From positions 1 to 34,384 of the forward strand of contig CAMEWS010000015.1 in NCBI GenBank assembly GCA_945946765.1: 34,384 nucleotides of DNA, in the 5' to 3' direction. The notes under the pieces are model-generated. The model was not told where the DNA came from, ran no database searches, and saw only the letters and a program-made list of their open reading frames with translations. The first letter of the stretch is position 1; each line of letters opens with the position of its first letter. Below, piece by piece: positions 1-6,685 of this stretch. Made by a program: the position numbers and the translations under genes. This DNA is from an uncultured Clostridia bacterium (GTDB lineage: Bacteria > Cyanobacteriota > Vampirovibrionia > Gastranaerophilales > Gastranaerophilaceae).

Positions 1-144
1 GTACAAAATAACAGTGCCGCTCATGAATTAGAGTTATTATTACAAAAGGATTCTACATTAAAAATTAAAGATATTATATATGAGTCTAAAACAAATGCTT
101 GGAAGATTATAGCCGATGTCGATAATAAAGGGGGTAGCTTATAG
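1..144 (+). CDS. C-terminal end of an unrecognised flanking gene (partial)
   Basis: Frame 1 is open from the first base to a TAG at 142-144, giving the last 47 residues of a protein that begins outside the window. The tail is rich in Leu, Lys and Asp and ends KGGSL. No motif is visible, so no function is assigned. It lies outside the tRNA/integrase boundary and is probably not part of the prophage. Confidence 0.55.
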   Translation, partial: VQNNSAAHELELLLQKDSTLKIKDIIYESKTNAWKIIADVDNKGGSL

Positions 145-236
145 GTTAGGGGTTTTTATCCCAACATATAAAATTCTTATTTCATCTGATACTTTTTCTT
201 AAACTGCAAGTCAAATCACAACCCTCGCGGGTCTAA

Positions 237-257
237 AAGTTCGGAGAAGGCGGGATT
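237..257 (-). repeat. 21-bp copy of the tRNA-Ser 3' end
   Basis: The 21 bases at 237-257 are identical to 542-562, which contain the last 16 bases of the tRNA-Ser gene plus its 3' flank. The copies lie in the same orientation, 305 bp apart. A duplicated tRNA 3' end downstream of an intact tRNA gene is the usual scar of site-specific integration, so this may be an att remnant of another, now eroded, element. A repeat family that carries a tRNA end is an alternative. Confidence 0.6.
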
Positions 258-436
258 GTCTTGCTCGCTCGCGTGTAACGGCAATTCCGTGTTTTGTTTT
301 CAGTGATTTCATCACTTCAAACAAAAGCACTCCAGCCTCAGCTCGCTCGCGCTCGAACCTGTTACAAAGCTTCGCTTTGTGGTTCTCATCCCACCTAACA
401 AAAAAGACCCTTGCGGTATAAGTGACGTCTAGTGTC

Positions 437-475
437 AAAAAGCCGGCAAATGCTCTCGCTTTGACCGGCTTTTTT
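437..475. terminator. bidirectional intrinsic terminator
   Basis: A perfect 10-bp stem pairs 437-446 (AAAAAGCCGG) with 465-474 (CCGGCTTTTT). The A-run on one side and T-run on the other would terminate transcription in both directions. Confidence 0.75.
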
Positions 476-500
476 CACTTTTGCAAGGCTCACTCACAAC

Positions 501-530
501 AAAAAACGGGGCACAAGCCCCGTAATTTTT
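501..530 (-). terminator. terminator downstream of tRNA-Ser
   Basis: The stem is ACGGGGC (506-512) with GCCCCGT (517-523) and loop ACAA. On the minus strand it is followed by a run of T (complement of 501-506). It lies 17 bases past the tRNA 3' end and should end the tRNA transcript. The plus-strand side also has a T-run, so it may work both ways. Confidence 0.75.
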
Positions 531-546
531 GTTGTTTCGTTAAGTT

Positions 547-633
547 CGGAGAAGGCGGGATTCGAACCCGCGGTGGAGTTGCCCCCACACAAACGTTCCA
601 GGTTTGCACCTTAAACCACTCGGACACCTCTCC
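547..633 (-). tRNA. tRNA-Ser (anticodon GGA)
   Basis: The 87-nt cloverleaf on the minus strand has a 7-bp acceptor stem (GGAGAGG with CCTTCTCC plus discriminator G), a D arm with GTGGTTTAAGG, and an anticodon stem CAAAC/GTTTG around loop CTGGAAC, which gives anticodon GGA. It also has the long class II variable arm typical of serine tRNAs and a T arm with GGTTCGAATCC. CCA is not encoded. The first 23 bases overlap the 3' end of the integrase gene, so the sequence upstream of the mature 5' end is phage integrase sequence. The tRNA must be expressed from within or through that gene. Confidence 0.93.
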
Positions 634-1741
634 TTTGTCTGGCAAGGGTTTTGGTTTTCTTTGTGCCAGTTTTTGTGCCAGTTGATATCGAATTAAGTAA
701 ATTTATTATCTTTTCATTATCGGTCGGCATACAATGATTATATATGTTCAAAGTAGTTTTGCAATCCCTATGACCCAATCTTCGACTTACAGCTATAACA
801 GGCACTCCGTTTTGTAACAGATACGTTGCGTGGGTATGACGTAAACAATGCGGAGTTATATCATCTAAATCTAAGTCAAGTTCTTCTTCAACTTCATTAA
901 TAATTGACCTGAAATGTCGTTCTCTCATATTATTCACATTGACGTGTTTACCGTTTATCAAAGTAGAATTAAACAATAATTCTGATGTTTTAGTTTTATA
1001 TAATTTTTTTAAAAGCTCTAATAAAGAATCAGGAATGTCAATTATACGTGTTTCATAATTTTTTGTTGGTGTAATCCGATAACGGTAATATTGTTTATTT
1101 ATACTCATTTTTTGTTTTTTAAAATCAATATCCGACCACTCCAAAGCAATACACTCACTAATTCTTAATCCTTGTTTTAAAATGGTCATAAAAAAAACAT
1201 AAACCCAAAACGGTTTATTTTTTGCGTGTTTAATAAATGATTGCATTTGTTCATACGTCAAAGCTTTTACTTCTGATTTTTTTAGTTTTGCTGCTTTTAT
1301 TTTTTTAATAGGATTTTCGGAAATTATTTTTATTTCCAGTAAATAATTAAAAAAGCTTTTAAGATAAGTTAATATATTATTTACAGTTTTTGGCGAGTAT
1401 GATTCAAGTAAATTTAATATATAACGCTCTGCGTGCTGTCTTTTAAAATCTTTTACTTTATAAATATATAAAGGTTTTAATGCAACATCGGTATAGTTTC
1501 TGTACGTTTCAATGGTAGAATCTTTACAATGTAATTTACAATGAGTATTTAAATATTCATTGATTGCTTCTTTAAAATAAGGATTTTTACTTACAGTGTC
1601 CTCAATCTGCGCAAGTTCTTTTATTGTAGGCTTATGATCAAAAGATATCCTTTTACGTGTTCCGTTGGAGAAATAATCATATAAATAACGAGTAGTGATA
1701 CTTCCGTCTTTATTTTTCCACGTTCTCTTTCTAACGCTCAT
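611..1741 (-). CDS. int: tyrosine recombinase / phage integrase
   Basis: This 376-residue tyrosine recombinase should catalyse integration and, with the excisionase, excision at the tRNA-Ser locus. An N-terminal arm-binding region (about 1-50) is followed by a SAM-like core-binding domain (about 55-145) and the catalytic domain. Visible active-site residues are Arg193 (GLRISE), His298 and Arg301 (HCLRHT), His324 (LGH) and nucleophile Tyr334 (NIYNH). The stop codon lies in the tRNA D arm, and the last nine residues (RQRRGVRVV) are encoded by or next to tRNA sequence. The protein's extreme C-terminus may therefore differ between the integrated and free phage. A 12-nt in-frame repeat near 660-681 encodes TGTK twice. 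The gene is the last of the minus-strand early operon, 2 nt after the excisionase. Confidence 0.95.
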   Translation of the reverse strand: MSVRKRTWKNKDGSITTRYLYDYFSNGTRKRISFDHKPTIKELAQIEDTVSKNPYFKEAINEYLNTHCKLHCKDSTIETYRNYTDVALKPLYIYKVKDFKRQHAERYILNLLESYSPKTVNNILTYLKSFFNYLLEIKIISENPIKKIKAAKLKKSEVKALTYEQMQSFIKHAKNKPFWVYVFFMTILKQGLRISECIALEWSDIDFKKQKMSINKQYYRYRITPTKNYETRIIDIPDSLLELLKKLYKTKTSELLFNSTLINGKHVNVNNMRERHFRSIINEVEEELDLDLDDITPHCLRHTHATYLLQNGVPVIAVSRRLGHRDCKTTLNIYNHCMPTDNEKIINLLNSISTGTKTGTKKTKTLARQRRGVRVV

Positions 1742-1743
1742 AA

Positions 1744-1956
1744 TTAAATAACCTCTTTTGAGTTTTCTATAATTCTTTCAATTTCAGAAAGTTTATAAAA
1801 AACACTGCCACCTACTTTATAGCGAGTAATTATACCTTGTTTTGCCCAACTCTCATAAGTAGCTTGTGAAATACCTACAAAGATTTTGCTTAAATCCTTT
1901 GCTCTAATCATTTTTTCATTAAATTGATACTCTTTTATTTTTACTACATTTGACAT
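1744..1956 (-). CDS. xis: excisionase-like / MerR-type HTH protein
   Basis: This 70-residue basic protein has a winged-HTH excisionase pattern: LSKIFVGISQATYESWAKQG (recognition region), then YKVGGSVFYKLSEIERII. The 'tool-like' GG-x-x-F/Y-x-x-xE pattern is typical of AlpA/Xis family recombination directionality factors. A strong SD (ATAGGAGG) precedes the ATG. It ends 2 nt before the integrase start, so the two are probably co-translated, and its role is likely to steer the integrase toward excision. A pure transcriptional regulator cannot be excluded. Confidence 0.8.
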   Translation of the reverse strand: MSNVVKIKEYQFNEKMIRAKDLSKIFVGISQATYESWAKQGIITRYKVGGSVFYKLSEIERIIENSKEVI

Positions 1957-2000
1957 ATTACCTCCTATTATTTAATTTATTTTCATGAAGTTTTGTTAAG

Positions 2001-2675
2001 TTAAAATAGCTTTAATTGTGCTTGTGCGTTTTTTAATCTTTCTACGCTTGCTTTGTAATAATCTTCGTCTTTTTCTATACAGATAAATCGCCGTTTTAAA
2101 TTATAACAAGCAACTGCTGTTGTGCCGCTACCGCTAAAACAATCAAGGACAAGGTCATTTTGGTTGCTATAATCGTTTAATATCGTTTCAAATAATTTTA
2201 AAGGTTTTTGTGTAGGATGTATGCGTATATCTTTATTTTTCATATCTTGTTGTAACATACCTTTCCATAAAAAAGTATATTTTCTTACTGCTTTATTAAA
2301 TGAGGTATATGCTAATTCACAATCAGCATATAAATTATCCCCAGTTAATTTATCCCACACTAACCAACAAGATGAATTATTAAGAAAATCAACAAAATAA
2401 TTACCACCAAATATTATTTGGTTTTTTGATACTCTTCTTATTTCTTTAAATATTTCTTTTTTAGGAATATCTTTATCCCAATTAGATATTTTATAATTTA
2501 ATCCACTTACACATTTTGATTTTCCCGTTTGTTTTCCTTGTCTTAAAAAGTTTTTGCTTGAAGCGTTTATCCCATACGGTGGGTCTGTCAAAACTAAATC
2601 AATACACTTATCGGGTAGTTGCTTTAGAATATCCATACAGTCTGCGTGGATAATTTTATTAATATATTGTTCCAT
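2001..2675 (-). CDS. DNA adenine (N6) methyltransferase, orphan
   Basis: The 224-residue enzyme has the catalytic motif IV DPPYG at residues 31-35, HPTQKP at 153-158, and the S-adenosylmethionine motif FSGSG at 180-184. With the catalytic motif ahead of the SAM motif, this is the beta-class arrangement of N6-adenine/N4-cytosine methyltransferases, and DPPYG favours adenine. No restriction endonuclease gene is beside it, so it is probably a solitary phage methyltransferase that protects phage DNA or affects its regulation. The recognition site cannot be predicted here. SD GGAGGAG stands before the ATG. Confidence 0.92.
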   Translation of the reverse strand: MEQYINKIIHADCMDILKQLPDKCIDLVLTDPPYGINASSKNFLRQGKQTGKSKCVSGLNYKISNWDKDIPKKEIFKEIRRVSKNQIIFGGNYFVDFLNNSSCWLVWDKLTGDNLYADCELAYTSFNKAVRKYTFLWKGMLQQDMKNKDIRIHPTQKPLKLFETILNDYSNQNDLVLDCFSGSGTTAVACYNLKRRFICIEKDEDYYKASVERLKNAQAQLKLF

Positions 2676-2685
2676 TTACTCCTCC

Positions 2686-2718
2686 AAAAAAAAGCGGGGT
2701 GTTCTCCCCGCTAAAAAA
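2686..2718 (-). terminator. intergenic terminator-like hairpin before the methyltransferase
   Basis: The stem AGCGGGG (2693-2699)/CCCCGCT (2706-2712) is followed on the minus strand by about eight T. The SD of the methyltransferase begins immediately after. It would lower or gate expression of methyltransferase, xis and int relative to upstream early genes. Confidence 0.7.
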
Positions 2719-2734
2719 TACTATTCTATCTCTA

Positions 2735-2980
2735 TTAAAAAATCCCGATTGGTTTATCGAGATTCTCTATCTTTTTATATTCTTCAAGTATTTTCTTTTC
2801 TATTTCACGCTTTAAATATCCCAGTTGGTTTATATAATCAAGTGTTTTTATTTTTATTTTGTTTTTATTTATGATTTGCTCTTTAACAAAATTTTGATAA
2901 CTGTTCCAGTTTCTTTCTTCGTCTGCGGATAAAAATTCAACTTGATTTTTTAAGTCGTAATATGTTTTTAACACATTCAT
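2735..2980 (-). CDS. hypothetical early protein, 81 aa
   Basis: This is a highly charged, Lys- and Glu-rich, probably helical protein with no recognised motif. Its ATG overlaps the TGA of the preceding small gene (ATGA), so it is translationally coupled. It is the last gene before the 2686-2718 hairpin. Confidence 0.6.
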   Translation of the reverse strand: MNVLKTYYDLKNQVEFLSADEERNWNSYQNFVKEQIINKNKIKIKTLDYINQLGYLKREIEKKILEEYKKIENLDKPIGIF

Positions 2981-3114
2981 TTTTGTGTCTTCTCCATTCT
3001 TTTCAAAAATTCTTCTTTATTTATTTTGCCTTGTATATACAGGTTTGTAACCTGTTCTTTTGTTTCTTTACCTTTAAATCCTAAGAGGAAATTTAAAATG
3101 TCGTTATCGTTCAT
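2977..3114 (-). CDS. small hypothetical early protein, 45 aa
   Basis: The frame from ATG 3114 to TGA 2977-2979 begins MNDNDILNFLLGFKGKET and ends RMEKTQK. It overlaps the upstream stop by 1 nt (TAATG) and the downstream start by 3 nt (ATGA), so it fits tightly into the operon's coupled chain. The function is not recognised. Confidence 0.6.
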   Translation of the reverse strand: MNDNDILNFLLGFKGKETKEQVTNLYIQGKINKEEFLKRMEKTQK

Positions 3115-3305
3115 TATTCACCTTCATAAATATTTTCTAGTTTAACAATTTCATCTTCTAAATTTCTGTAATCGCTGATATTTAAACTTTTAAGTAAATA
3201 TTTTGATAATCTCCAAAATACTTTCATAAGTTGTTGATGATACTGACGTCCTACATAATACTGACAATCAATACATCTACAATTAATTTGTTTTTCTGTG
3301 TACAT
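3114..3305 (-). CDS. small hypothetical early protein, 63 aa
   Basis: The protein begins MYTEKQINCRCIDCQYYV. Three Cys near the N-terminus (C-x-C-x2-C) hint at metal binding, but there is no matching second half. Its ATG follows the YopX stop directly. Confidence 0.6.
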   Translation of the reverse strand: MYTEKQINCRCIDCQYYVGRQYHQQLMKVFWRLSKYLLKSLNISDYRNLEDEIVKLENIYEGE

Positions 3306-3725
3306 TTATCCCTCCAATAGTTCAGGATTCTCGTATATGTTGCCGATTACTTCATAATCTAAATCGTGTCTTCCTAAATGCCAATCTTTCCAATTATCAT
3401 ACTCGCTTGGATTTATTTTAGAAATATAAAATTGTCCCATATTATAATTCCATTTTGTTATATATTTAACAAATTTTTTGTTTACAGTTCCACCTAAATA
3501 TTTAATTACATCCCCTTCATAAATCAGCTTGCCGTCCTTATCTTTTAAGCCTGTGCAAAATTGAGGTTTGAAATATTTACCCATATATAAATTTGAGTTT
3601 TCTGACAATGGAAATATTAAGCCCTTATCAAATCCGTCTGTTCCTATTTGTATTTCAGGTTTGTCAAAATAACTAAACTTTTTAACTAAAGTATTCCACA
3701 CTCTAAACTTAAATCTATCTTGCAT
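3306..3725 (-). CDS. YopX-family phage protein
   Basis: This 139-residue protein has the marks of the YopX family of phage early proteins: an N-terminal FKFRVWN, a central CTGLKDKDGKLIYEGDVI, and a C-terminal EVIGNIYENPELL. Family members are widespread in temperate phages, but their biochemical role is unknown. The start overlaps the upstream gene's 3' end by 11 nt, with the SD GAGGAAG inside it. Confidence 0.85.
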   Translation of the reverse strand: MQDRFKFRVWNTLVKKFSYFDKPEIQIGTDGFDKGLIFPLSENSNLYMGKYFKPQFCTGLKDKDGKLIYEGDVIKYLGGTVNKKFVKYITKWNYNMGQFYISKINPSEYDNWKDWHLGRHDLDYEVIGNIYENPELLEG

Positions 3726-3996
3726 TATTTACTTCCTCGCATTTCTGTATGATTTGTAAAATGTCTTGTCCGCAAGAACAATCAACAAAAGGGTGTTCAT
3801 TTTGTAATATCTCTTTAATTTCCTCAACAACTTGTTTGTAGCGTTCAGATAGTTGTTTATAATGTTCGCACCAATTCTTTTGACATTCTGCCTCTCCTTG
3901 CCAATATAAGAGCTTTAAGTCATCTTCATTCAACTTGACTTCTATTATAGGTGCTGTGTGTTTTTTTTTCACATCTTCGTTAATATCTATTTCCAT
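3715..3996 (-). CDS. hypothetical early protein, 93 aa
   Basis: This acidic, helical protein ends with CGQDILQIIQKCEEVNNAR. A very similar segment, EQDILQIIDEVER, ends the protein at 4883-5395, so the two genes share a C-terminal module. The last codons (EEV) carry the SD of the YopX gene. The function is unknown. Confidence 0.6.
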   Translation of the reverse strand: MEIDINEDVKKKHTAPIIEVKLNEDDLKLLYWQGEAECQKNWCEHYKQLSERYKQVVEEIKEILQNEHPFVDCSCGQDILQIIQKCEEVNNAR

Positions 3997-4295
3997 TAGT
4001 TATTCTCCTTAAATAATGCTTGTACTTGGTGTTTAAACCTGTCTTTATGTAAACAATAGCCATATCTTTCTATACAATAATTAAGTACAACTTCTTTTAA
4101 ATGTTCTACATTTTTTATTCCTTTAAATTCTACTGTTATTTCAGAAGATGTTGATATACATATCAACTCCAACAATATACGGTCGGTTATTTGTGGGTAT
4201 ACTTTGTCTATATAACACGGGAAAGTATCATATATTTGAACACATACAGGCTTAATCCCAAAAGTATCAAAAAACTGTTTTTCTATTTCACTCAT
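3996..4295 (-). CDS. hypothetical early protein, 99 aa
   Basis: The protein begins MSEIEKQFFDTFGIKPVC and has no recognised motif. Hydrophobic and polar residues alternate as in a small globular alpha/beta fold. Its stop and the next gene's ATG overlap by 1 nt. A GAGGTAG SD precedes the start. Confidence 0.6.
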   Translation of the reverse strand: MSEIEKQFFDTFGIKPVCVQIYDTFPCYIDKVYPQITDRILLELICISTSSEITVEFKGIKNVEHLKEVVLNYCIERYGYCLHKDRFKHQVQALFKENN

Positions 4296-4306
4296 TTTCT
4301 ACCTCG

Positions 4307-4501
4307 CTAATAAATTTCATTCTGTATTTGCATTAGTTCTTTTGTTAATTCAACTCTTAATCTTTTGAATTTTGCTCTATTAGCACTCGTAAATATATAG
4401 TTTTGATTATTTTCCAATTCTCTTTGCGTAGCTTTTAAACTTTTAATGAGTTCTTTACACATATTTTCTATGTATAAAATTCTGTCTTTACTTAATTTCA
4501 T
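4307..4501 (-). CDS. small helical early protein, 64 aa
   Basis: Lys- and Glu-rich, probably a helical hairpin (ENMCKELIKSLKATQRELE). Two ATGs stand in tandem at the start. The second (4501) is preferred because it sits 7 nt from the GAGG of the SD and overlaps the upstream stop as TGATG. The function is unknown. Confidence 0.55.
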   Translation of the reverse strand: MKLSKDRILYIENMCKELIKSLKATQRELENNQNYIFTSANRAKFKRLRVELTKELMQIQNEIY

Positions 4502-4671
4502 CATTCCACCTCGCTTTCAAGCCATTGTTTGAATATTTTAGGACAATCATCATAAGTTATATCTTCATTGCAAAAATCTTGTGCAGGACATTTCACACAA
4601 AACATTATATCGCCCCAATATTTTGCAAATTTATCAATATTCATAGCCTTTATATACTCAAAATGATTCAT
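4501..4671 (-). CDS. small Cys-containing early protein, 56 aa
   Basis: The frame begins MNHFEYIKAMNIDKFAKYW. It contains FCVKCPAQDFC and a later DDCPKIF, giving a C-x2-C-x5-C-x8-C pattern that could bind a metal. It ends WLESEVE, and those last three codons contain the SD of the next gene. Starts and stops are coupled on both sides (TGATG). It resembles small Cys-rich proteins common in phage early operons; the function is unknown. Confidence 0.6.
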   Translation of the reverse strand: MNHFEYIKAMNIDKFAKYWGDIMFCVKCPAQDFCNEDITYDDCPKIFKQWLESEVE

Positions 4672-4886
4672 CATTCCACCTCACTAATTTTTTTGTATAA
4701 ATCAGTAATCTTTTTAGTTTCTTTACAAGAAATATAGTCCGAAGTTTTGGTGTATATACTTTTACACATATTATTTTGGATGTCGGCAGTCACTTTAAAA
4801 GTTCCTATTATGAATCCTATAACAATTAAAAGCAATGAATATACAATAAATCCTAATATACCAGTATTATCATCATAATTATTCAT
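4671..4886 (-). CDS. small membrane protein, 71 aa
   Basis: One clear transmembrane helix (about residues 8-29: GILGFIVYSLLLIVIGFIIG) follows a short polar N-terminus. The rest is hydrophilic with two Cys. It ends KISEVE, overlapping the SD and start of the next gene. A role at the membrane is inferred only from the helix. Confidence 0.6.
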   Translation of the reverse strand: MNNYDDNTGILGFIVYSLLLIVIGFIIGTFKVTADIQNNMCKSIYTKTSDYISCKETKKITDLYKKISEVE

Positions 4887-5395
4887 CGTTCCACCTCGTC
4901 TATGATTTGTAGGATATCTTGTTCTATATAATTTATGTTGAATAAACTTGTTTGTGATATATCTTTATTTTTAAAATATTTTCTTATCCGTTCAAGTTTT
5001 TGCTCGGCTTGCTCCATTCTTGGCTTGTACTTCTGCCACAAATCACGTTCCCCAGTTCTGACGTCAGTCAATGCCACGTGTACTTCGGGATTATCTAACA
5101 TATTCTTATAAATTTCATTCTCTGCTTTGAGTTGGTCGAGTCCATCTTGATAAAGCTCTTTAATCCTAGTTTCTCGTTCACATTTAGACATCCAACTATC
5201 AAGCACAGATTTCAACTCCTCGCATTCCTGAGTTTTGCGGGCGAGTTGTTGCCTTGTATCCTTTAAAACTTTTTTACAGAATTCAAGTTCATCATCTTTC
5301 GTAAATTCTATGTTTGCTAATTTTGGTATCATCTCTTTTATTTCTTTTTCAATTTTTTCTTTTTTGTCAATCATTATCGGTTTATTTTCTGTCAT
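4883..5395 (-). CDS. coiled-coil early phage protein, 170 aa
   Basis: A long, strongly charged helical protein with probable coiled coils (about residues 5-20 and 35-95) and the C-terminal module EQDILQIIDEVER, also seen in the 3715-3996 product. The ATG at 5395 (MTENKP) is chosen over 5404 because the GAGG at 5406-5409 is only 1 nt from the latter and 10 nt from the former. No enzymatic motif is seen. Confidence 0.65.
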   Translation of the reverse strand: MTENKPIMIDKKEKIEKEIKEMIPKLANIEFTKDDELEFCKKVLKDTRQQLARKTQECEELKSVLDSWMSKCERETRIKELYQDGLDQLKAENEIYKNMLDNPEVHVALTDVRTGERDLWQKYKPRMEQAEQKLERIRKYFKNKDISQTSLFNINYIEQDILQIIDEVER

Positions 5396-5540
5396 ACCAT
5401 TCATACCTCATTGATTCTGCTAACTTTTCTGATATTTTATGTGCTCTCTCGGCTGATTCTTTAGCAAATTTTTTACGTTCTTTGCTTTTTAAAAAGATTT
5501 CTATATCTTTGGTTATTTTTTTATAAATATTTTCTGTCAT
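5382..5540 (-). CDS. small charged early protein, 52 aa
   Basis: The protein begins MTENIYKKITKDIEIFLK and is Lys- and Glu-rich and probably helical. An upstream in-frame ATG (5615) would add 25 residues, but it lacks an SD, whereas AAAGGA stands before 5540. Its end overlaps the next gene in another frame. Confidence 0.5.
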   Translation of the reverse strand: MTENIYKKITKDIEIFLKSKERKKFAKESAERAHKISEKLAESMRYEWYDRK

Positions 5541-5584
5541 TTTATTTTTTCCTTTCATTATAGGGATGTGTAGATAATTAGTAA

Positions 5585-5641
5585 TCAAGGCTTTCTTTTT
5601 ACTTTGCCCGTGCAACCGACCCGAACAAAAACCTTGAACAT
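5585..5641 (-). CDS. possible 18-aa leader peptide
   Basis: A good SD (GGAAGG) lies 7 nt before ATG 5641. The frame gives MFKVFVRVGCTGKVKRKP and stops 45 nt before the next gene's start. The peptide is basic. It could be a tiny gene or a leader that couples translation across an otherwise gene-free 160-nt gap (5541-5703). Nothing else is seen in that gap. Confidence 0.3.
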   Translation of the reverse strand: MFKVFVRVGCTGKVKRKP

Positions 5642-5703
5642 AACAATCACCTTCCTTCTATGTCCTTTAGTAACACCTGCCAGTGTAAAGTCAGTAAATT
5701 ATG

Positions 5704-5958
5704 CTATTTTAAAATTTCTTTCATTCTCTCAATTTGTCTTTTGCATTTGAAATATTTGATGTTATAAATATCCGAATCCCAACCTTTAAAATGTGATATT
5801 TGTTCAATCAGGTTTACAACATCCGCCATTTCTTCTTTGATGTGTTCTTCGTCATTTTCGTAAATTATTGTCTGTTCCAGTTCCCGAAGTTCTTCTATAA
5901 GTTTTTTGAGTTGATTTTCATATCCGTAGTGATTAATTATTTGTTGCTGCAATTCCAT
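5704..5958 (-). CDS. MazG-like NTP pyrophosphohydrolase domain protein
   Basis: This 84-residue protein is a minimal all-alpha MazG-type domain. It has EELRE (22-26) and EEMAD (42-46), giving the E-x2-E...E-x2-D metal-binding signature of the family, with the usual helical spacing. Family members hydrolyse (d)NTPs to monophosphates, and phage versions are thought to adjust nucleotide or alarmone pools. It is short, so the activity is inferred. The start overlaps the upstream gene by 26 nt, with SD AAGGG. Confidence 0.7.
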   Translation of the reverse strand: MELQQQIINHYGYENQLKKLIEELRELEQTIIYENDEEHIKEEMADVVNLIEQISHFKGWDSDIYNIKYFKCKRQIERMKEILK

Positions 5959-6166
5959 TTTTTACCCTTCTGTTTTTATAACGATTTTCAATTAATTTTT
6001 TCAGCAAATTAATATCATCGTTTGTCATATAGTAATAGCGGTTCGGCTGTTTTTTTATCACCTCACGTTGAATATGACTAAACTCATAACGGCATAAATA
6101 AACATCTATTGTTTGAATACTTACGCCCAATATTTTTTCTAAGTAATTACCCAAAACTACCGTCAT
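5933..6166 (-). CDS. small HTH-like early protein, 77 aa
   Basis: From ATG 6166 (SD AGAGG about 6 nt upstream) the protein reads MTVVLGNYLEKILGVSIQTI..., ending in a basic tail. LGVSIQTIDVYLCRYEF resembles a helix-turn-helix, and the C-terminal half (DDINLLKKLIENRYKNRR) is basic and helical. It may be a DNA-binding protein. An ATG further upstream (6241) would overlap the HNH-like gene by about 95 nt and is not chosen. Confidence 0.5.
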   Translation of the reverse strand: MTVVLGNYLEKILGVSIQTIDVYLCRYEFSHIQREVIKKQPNRYYYMTNDDINLLKKLIENRYKNRRVKNGIAATNN

Positions 6167-6476
6167 AATAACCCTCTTTCCATTTTCTGCGTGAAAATAG
6201 CAAATCAAACCATTTAAAGCCGTGATAATCAAAGTTGTCACTGCATCCGTGCAATTGTTGATGAATATTTTTTGGTATTAAAAAAAGCTTTTGCAGATGT
6301 TCAACCCTTGCGTAAAGCTCTTTGTTTATTTTTCTGATTGATTTCGGTATAAAATGATGTAACTCATACGCTCCGTGATAATAATCGTTTACTGATTTTA
6401 TACCCACTTTGACTAATTGCCTGTTTGGTCTGATTGCATATACCCCGTAATCTCTAATATCATCGTCAAAACTCAT
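6147..6476 (-). CDS. HNH-like nuclease, small
   Basis: The 109-residue protein contains ELHHFIPKS (His40, His41), then LIPKNIHQQLH (Asn70, His72, His76). This pattern matches the first strand, second element and helix of HNH/beta-beta-alpha-metal endonucleases. There are no zinc-knuckle cysteines. The start follows GAGGGTG, which also encodes the end of the previous gene. Its place among replication/recombination genes fits a DNA-processing role. The terminase-associated HNH of many phages lies elsewhere, so this is a different gene. Confidence 0.55.
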   Translation of the reverse strand: MSFDDDIRDYGVYAIRPNRQLVKVGIKSVNDYYHGAYELHHFIPKSIRKINKELYARVEHLQKLFLIPKNIHQQLHGCSDNFDYHGFKWFDLLFSRRKWKEGYYDGSFG

Positions 6477-6673
6477 AACGCACCCTCACAAGTATAAAGG
6501 TTAAAGTTTTTACCGTTTCTTGAGATTCTTTCCGCAGTAATTTTGAAACGTCTTCTCAATTCCCTTACAACCCCGTGCGGACACGTGGTATTGGTTATAT
6601 CCATAATGTCCTGACACGTAAATTGCGGATGTTCCGAAATGTAATTTTCCATCATTTTTGCATAAGTAAGCAT
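6473..6673 (-). CDS. winged-helix/HTH-like protein, 66 aa
   Basis: The protein starts MLTYAKMMENYISEHPQFTC. The order (helix, QDIMDITNTTCPHGVVRELRRRF, then beta-like ITAERISRNGKNFNLYT) matches small winged-helix proteins of phage replication regions. The SD AAGGAGG is strong, and the stop overlaps the next start by 4 nt. A DNA-binding role is inferred. Confidence 0.55.
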   Translation of the reverse strand: MLTYAKMMENYISEHPQFTCQDIMDITNTTCPHGVVRELRRRFKITAERISRNGKNFNLYTCEGAL

Positions 6674-6685
6674 TTGTAAACCTCC

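Larger units (their letters stand above)
145..541. other. gene-poor flank with repeats and hairpins
   Basis: No convincing gene is seen. An open frame on the minus strand (211-438) is rich in Arg and Glu and lies over repeats and hairpins, so it looks spurious. The stretch holds a copy of the tRNA-Ser 3' end (237-257), two copies of the 11-mer GCTCGCTCGCG (263-273, 341-351), a hairpin at 364-380 (ACAAAGC/GCTTTGT), a larger imperfect inverted repeat around 291-326, and two terminators. It is more GC-rich than the phage and looks like a decayed tRNA-associated element. Confidence 0.5.

Noticed and set aside
211-438. 75-residue open frame on the minus strand
   Set aside because: It is Arg- and Glu-rich only because it runs over GCTCGCTCGCG repeats and hairpins, has no SD, and ends inside the terminator region.
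422-685. plus-strand frame across the tRNA
   Set aside because: It covers the tRNA gene in antisense and two terminators; no start signal.
5541-5703. promoter with TATAAT near 5556-5561
   Set aside because: There is no acceptable -35 box at 16-18 bp, and the resulting mRNA would start almost at the SD.
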